Part shown: piece by piece, positions 23,401 to 32,400 of the stretch
Numbering within the stretch: the first letter of the stretch is position 1
How the letters are laid out: the number at the start of each line of letters is the position of its first letter
Assembly (NCBI GenBank): GCA_034440575.1
Contig: JAOTOL010001186.1
Span: forward strand, 248,001 to 312,000
Length of the DNA: 64,000 nucleotides
Source: Imbricaverruca yamaguchii
Lineage: Eukaryota; Arthropoda; Thecostraca; Neoverrucidae
Reading direction: 5' to 3'
The notes under the pieces: generated by a model
Databases searched by the model: none
What the model saw: only the letters and a program-made list of their open reading frames with translations
What the model was told of the DNA's origin: nothing
Translations under genes and position numbers: made by a program

Positions 23401-26400
23401 TTTAAAAAAAAATTATTTGCTTCTGTCAATTCTGTATGTACTACAGAAACCTAAATTTGGTTGCATAGGTATAAATAATTGCGAATATCATGAAATTATT
23501 TTAACTTATACCTTGGGAAAAACAAAGAAATATTTACGTGTTACCGGATGTTTATCTGAACACATATTTGGACGCACAGACACAGTCAATGTGATGGATT
23601 GGTGGCGGCTCCTGTCCGTGCGACCCGTGCTGTTGCTCAGACCAGAGCTCGCAAGCCACCAGGTGGCAAGTCTAAGGTTCAAGGCTAGAACAATCCAAAG
23701 GTCAAACTGATCGCTATTCCCACCGTCAGACGGTGCCAGTTGGTCTGGAAATATTCGGTCACCAGCTGCACTCCTGCCTGCAGCCGTTCCTCTCGGGTCA
23801 ATCACGCTCGTTCGCACCGGGGGAAATCACGTTATCTGCATCTGGGTGTGGTCAAGCTGTTCTCTGTGGTATTTTCGTTCAGATTTTCCCCAAACTGACA
23901 TGCGAACGGGCAAAACTTGGATGCCATCTCTGACATGGCAATATGTGACGAATCGTGCCGTATGGAGCTTTCACTTCCAAGCCCTTATTGCCCGACCCAA
24001 TAAGTCGGCACCTTTTAAGTTGATACCGAGAATGTAAAATTGCCGTGCCCCCAGCTAACCAATGCCATAGCTAATCGCTGAGTTTTTTTTTTTTTTGGGG
24101 GGGGGGGGGGGGGCAGGTCTGAGAAGGCGAGCGGCCAGGCTCGATCCACTCGAAAGCGATGGATAAAACACAGAATTATTCGTTTGTTTGTTTGTTTATT
24201 GAGTGGTTCACGACGCACTTTATGCACATTGACGGCTAATGGCGCCGCCTACACTGTTTCGCTGGTGGGCCGCGGGATTGGGAAATGTCCTCAGTGGCGC
24301 TAGTGTCGAACTCGGGACCTTTGGTACCCGTAGCCCGACACCTTAACCACTCGGCCATCCCCGCCCCCGAATTATTAAGCAAAGTAGATTATCCCGATAA
24401 TCGACACGCAGAGCGTCTGGTTAAGCTGATCGTCTGGCACGCCAGAGGCACGGGGTTCGATCCCCCACGATGCCCGCCCTTCCTGCCGGGGCGGGAGGCT
24501 GTCGACGCCATATGGTATCAGCTGCTGATGCGTTGTAGGGCCACAATCAATCAATCCATCCATCCATCCATCCAAGAATCTGCATGCGGGATTGAAATGG
24601 GCGTGCATTTCCTGTCGAATATTTTTTTTTTCTCAGGTTGTCATGAGTTTTCCCGGCCTCTTTTTGTCCAAGGAGGCGTCGCGAAATTGCAGCAGTTGCG
24701 CCGATTCACGTTGTTGTCGGCAGGCCTGTGACGCACGGTATGTTCTTGCAAAGTGAAACCGGTGGATCTTCCGGCGGATGAGCCGGCCTGCATACCATTA
24801 GCTGGGGCGGTTTTTCCGCTCTCTATAATCACAGCAGTGCCTGGTAATGTTCTTTCACCGACTTCCCCGTGTTCGTTGAGTGCTTTACCCTTTCAATCCA
24901 CTATGTGTGCCTGAACGCGAATGGCCATTTGAGACTAAATCAACCGCAAGCTTCTGTAATGGGACGAGTAGTCTAGGAGCAAATTATCCGTTTCACGATC
25001 GAAAGATTGTGGGTGCGGATTTCACCTGTCGCTACTCTTCGCCCGCGACCAATCGGCGTGAGAGATTGGCGACGCTACATGACTCAATGTCGACGTGTCG
25101 TAAAACCAACAACCACCAAGCTTCCGTAACATGATCAGTGGAATGATCAGTCACGGCCGTCTTGGTGCACAATGACTCTTTTGAGGGCTTAGTCAATCAC
25201 CAGCGATCACCAGCATCATCACGAGCGGGGTGCATTTCGTGTTAGCAGCAGGACACGAAGACCGCCGGTTTTTTACTGGTCCCAAGACAAGTCAGCAGAA
25301 GACATGGGTCCAGCGCATGCGTCTGTGTTTCTTTCTGAACTTACTGCCATCTTGAAAGCTCTGTTTCATTGAAATATCAGACAACCCACTGCACATATCA
25401 TTTTGCACATAAGAAATCATTGATCGATTTCTTGAGTAGTCTATTAGCGATGAAGACACATGACCCATCAAATCCCATTTTACGGGATGTTTTAGCACGT
25501 TTTACCGCTGCTCACCAGACAGGTAAAGAGTGGTGTTGTGTTGGATCCCATGCCACGTGGCCATCTCTGGGAACGACCTAGCTGATGCTGCTGCAAAATG
25601 TGCGTCTCTTGCTCCATACTTGCGAACCATGCAACTCCCAGTCCGTGGTCACTTCCGAATCATTTCTACGTACGTGCTCGTAAAATGGCAAGCGTCTTGG
25701 AACACACAACCCGACAATAAGTTAAGTGCGATCAAGCATCGTCTCAAAAAATAAAGTTCGTGCTCGCGTAGTAATAGGCGACAGGAAGTAGTGTTGTGCC
25801 GCTTGAGAATAGGGCACATATATGCCACTCACTCTTACTTGCTAATTGGCGATGAATTACCACAATGCCCGAAATGTCGCGCCCGCCTATCTGTGCCCCG
25901 TAACTTGCTCTCCTGTTCCGGTTATGTATCGGAGCGTAGACGTCACTTCGGGCGTGTTCAGTCGCTGCCACTCAGTGCAGTTTCAGGGGACGACTCAGAT
26001 ATTGCCCAGTCGGGGCGACTTTTTGATTACCTCGCCGAAGTATCATTGTCAGTAATATATGGATCACGCTAAAAACGTTGAATTTGCCTTGACGTATTTT
26101 ACGTACTATGACTAAGATTTTGCTAGCTTCGCTAGCTAGCATGTGCGATATATCGACGTGCATTTTTGTAAACGCTTTTGTTGTTATGGGCGCTATATGA
26201 TCAATCAACTCGATGCGCCCGAAATCTGGAACAACTAACTTGCTACCTAATCAGAAGACATGGTGCAGACCACTAACCCTTTCTTTCCGGCCAGACCCTC
26301 ACACCCCGTCTCGGGGGGGGGGGATAATAACCCCCTCTAAAATCCAAACTAAGCGTCGCACGAAAACGAAAGAGGTGAGAGGTGTCATCGGAAAGCGCTC

Positions 26401-29400
26401 GACGAGTAGGTCCGGATCCACCCCCAAAACAATTTCCCCCCAAAGTGACTTCACCAGTGGGGCTAGATTTTCACGACTTTTCACAACTTACGTTATGTTT
26501 TTGGCTCTGGGGAGTTCATTTTGGGGGATATATGAAAAAATACTTGAAATGAGAAAGGGACAGCGAAATCGACCAGGGCCATACATTTTTTTGACCCCCC
26601 AAAAGTAATACATTTGATTTTTTATATTTCAAAATTTTGAGTTTTCAAGATTTCTTTAATTTTCCTCTTCTACTGGGTAGAACAGACCTAGAAACATTGT
26701 TGGAAGTCAACTTGGCCTAATACAAAATGGTTACTTTAGCCAGAATCTTCTATTTTAGCTGCAATTGGCAAATATGCAAACATTATGTGAAGTCAAAAAC
26801 TAAAAACAAATGAAAAATTCCACTATTACGTTTTGTTGCATCCCTAAAGATCAGCAAACGCTCAAAGTTTCATTAAAATATCCGTATCCGTTAAAGCGTG
26901 ACGACTGGTTGCACTTTTTTGCAGGTGACCTCACTTGACCTTGACTGACTTGTTAACCCTAGATGACCTGACTTCAACATTTTGAAACAGCATGCCAAAT
27001 TGATGTGCGGAAAGGTATGCCAAATTTGGGCGCGCTGCCTCGCGCCGTTCGTCCAATATCCGCGAAAAACCTGAGGGGGCGGTTGAAGACCCCCGAGACG
27101 GGACGGGTTAAGAGGGCATTGTTCCGCACAAAACTATATAGAAGTTGCCCCTGGATGTGCCCATTCGTGGCGCACCATTCACAAAAGGAGTCACGTCAGG
27201 CCGACTTTAGTCATTTCATCATGACATCTCAAGTGCAATACAAGGACGATTCATGACTAAGCGCAACGATAGTGCGAAGTGGTGCAGCTGACACGTAACA
27301 TGTGGCAGAACTGTGAGCTGCGATAAGATACGCAAGATCTCTGCCGATAAATATGTACCTCATAGCCGGAGCCATGGTCGTTCTTGCTGAAATCTGTCGT
27401 GCAAACGAGAAAAGGCGTAGATGATATTTTTCTCGAAAACTGAGTTTTGGCGTCATTAGATTCTTCCTGACGAGGCAGATTATATTATTATCGTGGAAGA
27501 GTGGTACATGCATGGAGACACGCTATTTTCCCTTGCAGCCTTCGTGAGGAGACATCTGGTTTTCTTCCTTTGTTGGGCGAAACGAATTGTAGATGATCGA
27601 ATGGTGTATTTTGCTACATTCTCTTTGTCTCAGTCAGCATTAATTTTGCGGCTTTGTGAAAAAACGTGTGTTACATACATTTTTCTTGTCTTGCCACGAG
27701 CACTTATTCAGGCAGGCCGTGACAAAAACTGACGCGCTTTTTAGGGCACTTGTTTCTTGTTTACGGAAACGAGAAGCACTTATGTTTTTGCGACACTCAG
27801 CAACATAGGAAGGCTTTGTTTAATGCATTGGAATAGCGATCACGGGAAACTGGCAACACAAATGGAAGGCATTTCCAATGGAATATATGCGCAGGTACTA
27901 TGTAATTGAAAAAAATGACAGGGTTGAATGCACCTCGATAAGTTTTGTTGAGTATATTTTCCGAACAATATAACAGCTATATCGGCTAATATTTATGACC
28001 TCTCAATACTCTTGCCAGCTCTAATTCTTTAAAGTTGGTGTTAAGTCAGTTCGCATGGCAATACAAATGGCAACAAGCGTATGTGAACATTTTCAACATC
28101 TTTACAAATATATGCCTAATCTCAGTGGTAAAAAATCGCATGTGACGTGTTAATTTTTTTATCATTAACGACTTTTGCAAGTAAGCAAGGGCTGATATGC
28201 TTTTACTGACAATTTTTGTCGCCTATTTAAGAAAGATAATGAGTATAAGTGCCACATTTTCACTGCCACGTTCAGAAGAACACCGAGACCCTTTTGTTTT
28301 GTAGTTGTCTACATGGCGTGAAGGATTGGATTTGTGCTTTGTAGTCCTGAACATGCAGATGAAGATGGTGGGTAATCGAATATAGAGTTTGTTTTTCTTC
28401 CATCATATGACAGCAGAATCTCAGCTTGCACTTTCCAGTGAATCTTCAAAACTGTATCACACAGTAGCTCATTGTCAGACAGGTCCATTCAACTTCCAAA
28501 TAAGAAAGTTTGACGATACCTTTCTGGAGAGAATAATGTTCTGGATGCCGAAAATCCATCAACGAACTATTTTCCCAACCCTGCTGGCGTGTCTCGCATG
28601 ATTGTTGCCAAGTAACTTTTGAATATCTCCACCACCTATGTTTTAAATATAGTCATCAAACAGACACGGGTGTTTTCACAACAACTTTCGGAACCAGATA
28701 AGGTAACTCACGAAGCTATATTCCAATTAACTGTAGAGCATCGGTTGAAACAATGACAACACGTCTCCTGAAAATATTAATTATGTCCGGCTTGTATGCC
28801 TTTATTTCCTTGCTGCCCCCTCCCGTGCTAGCAACGGGGCGGCGCACACCCTGTTGAGCTCACTAAGACTGTTTATTCTCCCTATATACTATGTTTCTGA
28901 AATCACAAGTCTTCAAAGATGCACGCTGTTAAGTAGGTTATGTAGGCATGGGTAGAACAAAGGTTTATAATTCGTCTGATCCTTTAGTTGGTACTTACAG
29001 TGGCTGAAAAGAAATTATTATTCTGGTGGAAAGCACGGTCCGCTCGGCAGCATTGCTGGAAGTTCACAAAACGTGATTGTGTGCAGCACTTGAAGTTGAA
29101 ATTGTGGTCACTTCACCCGGACCACATTGTTCCATGTGACGGGTCTAGGAGAGCTTTTTTGTATGCGAACTGGGGACGAAAGTTCTCACATTGATCTGGA
29201 AAAGTAATCATCTCGGGAGTATGTTTGCAAATTCCCGCCATGTTTTGTTTGCTTCATGGATATTTTGTCGCCGTCGTTTCTCTGACGAAGATTTCCTGTA
29301 GCATGCCCATTGATCCAGAGTAGCCACTAAGGACATATCCTAGAACGGCGTTCCCTCAGAAACGGTCTATCGCAGCCTCGTCTTTTCTTCTCTTTCCAGC

Positions 29401-32400
29401 CAAAGTCACTTATCTGAAACAAAAAAGTCTGGGCCTCTTGGTGAGTACACCCCCTTGATTAATGTCAATTGGTGGCCCTCCTCCCTGGGGAAGTGGTTCC
29501 GGTCAGACGAATGCCCCGCTGCATTGCAATTGTTTGATCTGCCCTTCCTTCTGCCCAGTAATTATGATTCTTGAAATAAAAATTCATTAGCTGCTTCAGG
29601 GCCCCTTTGTAGCCATCAATTGCAAATAATTGCTTCTGTTTCGTCGATGGTAAATTAGGCCGCCATTTTCTTGACCTGAACCAGTTATATGCTTGGCGGT
29701 ATTGACCTAGCAAAGTTGTGTGGAGAATGACAGACGATTTGTCCTTTTGCGTTATCATGGGATCATTTCCACCTTTTCCATAATCATTTCCACCTCTTCT
29801 GCAGTAAGAATACGTTCGCAGCGGCATGAACGTGCTTCCCGATTAGCACACTAACTGGTTGGGGTGGGGGCAATTTCCGCACCAAAAATATACAAAGCTA
29901 CACCCCTGCGCCTACACTATCACGAGGAGCGCCGGCATGGCCCACGAGGGCCAGAAACTGTACTGGTGTTGTCAAGAAGGGCGCCAGAGTATACCCGGAT
30001 TGTGCCCGAGCTTGCACTGGGGGAGCCTACTGTCTGGAGCGGCGCCCCGTTGTCAAAAGGCTCCCGACCGCGAAGAGAACGCCGGCTGATCCAGGAGGGC
30101 GCACGGATTCTCAAAGCACCCTGAAGAAGAGAGGCTAGCTTGTCAGGAGAGGAGTATATGTAGCCAATACTGGGCCGCATGTCACGAGGAGTCGCGCCCG
30201 AACGGCCCAGGAGGGCGCATACAATGCCACGACAAACAGCTGTTGCGAAGGGTGTTGGCGATACACGCGCCCGACCGTCTCTGACGGGTAGCCATGCATC
30301 CTGGGCGCTAAATGGCCATGTAGCCTTTGCGCCCTTAAGCCCAAATAATCGACCAATCAAGAGCTATGCATCCTGCCTTTCTTCCTGTTTTTCACATTTT
30401 TTAATGGGTGAATAAACTCCATCTCATGAGTGACGAGCCGGTTGGACTGGGTGAACACTTGGCTATCCAGGCAGCATACTGTATTGTATTGCACTGGCCA
30501 AGTGCAATACGGAACGTTTTGCAAATTTTGGAAGTCCTGCAGGCAGAACTTCAAAATTTTCCCACCTTTGGTGAACGGGGGGGGGACGCACAACATGTAA
30601 ACAAATATGGCTAGTAAGCGCAAGTATTGCACACACATGATATTCATTGCGGAATTTTTCGCGTTACACGTCATCAGGTCAGGTCAGGACAGGGATCTGT
30701 AACGATTCCCCGGAAGCCATATCCGCTGGATCTCGGCAGATTGAGCACTTTGGAATGTTTGGAACGAAGTAGATGACAACATATAACCGTGCTTCTCATT
30801 CAAGTGTAAGTCCATTGGCGTGTGGCGTGATCCTATGGCATTTACTTGCAGGTCAGTTCGAGTCGCTCATGGTCAATATCTACTTTTGTTTTGTGTGTGG
30901 GTCCCAAACGGCTACTTTGGGTCCATAGGGGGGACCCGGTGAGCGCCGAATTATAATTCAGCACCAAAAATTACCCTGTAGAACAGCTGGGACCCCTTTG
31001 GTGAACTCACATTTGGCCTTTGCTGACCAGGGTTCAACACAGACACATGAGGTCAAAGTGGGTCCTAGCTGGTTCTACGGTAATTGTGGGTGCTGTGCTT
31101 GAATTCGGCGTTCTTGCTTATCCCACAAGGCTGCACAATATTTTTGGCCCCCAAAGCCAAAACCTCGTATTAGCCCCGCGTGATTTACCGTCACTAGCAT
31201 ACGAACGCGTGAATGCCATAGGATGATGCGACTGTTGCGTACGTACGCGGTGATGTGTATTTAATAAATGTGTCATGCATAGTTCGCCGTCTATTCAGAT
31301 TCGAACTTGAAAAAAGTGCGAAACCTACGGAAATCCGCCGTGGCATGTCCGCTATAAATTGTCTCAGTTCAGTGGACTGACCGGCCCTGACAACATGCAT
31401 TATGCCGCAAATTCTGCAATGAATGCCTGCAGGTCTGTGAAGAGTTTAATTACATTCTATCCAGAAATGTCTGTAATATGCGAAATGAAAAACGTGAACT
31501 TCCTACGGCGCCAAACGCGCTTGACCAAAATGCTCTGGAGAATTCCTCGCAAACACTATAACACTATAACACTACACCAGCCAAAAATACAAATGATATC
31601 TCAAAAGACGCGCAATGAATGCCCATAAGTTACGAAGAGCTCCAGCGCGTTCTCTCAAGCCGCTAAAAAAATGTATACGACTTATTCTCCAGGGCTAGGG
31701 GTTGCCGCAACTATCATCCGGTCTTGTGCGGGCCTTATTAGCATTAAGATTACCGTTTATTCTCTAACCAGCACAGACAGTATTTTTACTGATAAGTATG
31801 GCAACCTCAGGACGGTGGGCTATATGGAAATTGCCCTATTCTTTTCCACATTTTCCCACTGTAAGCTGCCAGACGCGTTGCCAGTGCCTGATCCCTGCTC
31901 TGCAAACGTTAGCATGTCTCTCAGACACCACCATGGTGACGCGCTCGGCCATTTCTCGCGTGACAGCTGGCATGAAGTGATTTGGCTTTTTCCAGCCCTG
32001 TGCATTGATCGTTGACATAGACAAGATGCGCATAAACAAGATGTGTGTCAGAAGCCACCAGCACATTGCCTAACTTCCGAAAGTGCAGCCCCCTCGTCTC
32101 GAAACTTTCCGCACTGCCGGAGAGAGAGAGTTATGTTGCGCTCAAGTTCAGTCATCATAGTAGTGGCTGCACGTTGCAAAACACCACTTTAAAAAGCTAC
32201 TAAAGGTTTCAGTTACCTGCTTGACTGTACCGTTGGTAAGCATGTCACCAAATGATTGTTTATGGCAGCAATGTAAGCTCGTTATTATTAACCGGCCCCA
32301 TCTCTCCGGTCAGATCCTCACACCGCGTCTCGGGGGGGAGTGGATAGGAACCCCCTCTAATATCAAAACTAAGCGTCGCACGAAAACGAAAGAGGTGTCA

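Noticed and set aside
29465..29827. 120-aa - strand open frame
   Set aside because: No recognisable domain, no composition step, and it lies within the TIMM44 intron. It could be an old transposon piece but is unsupported.
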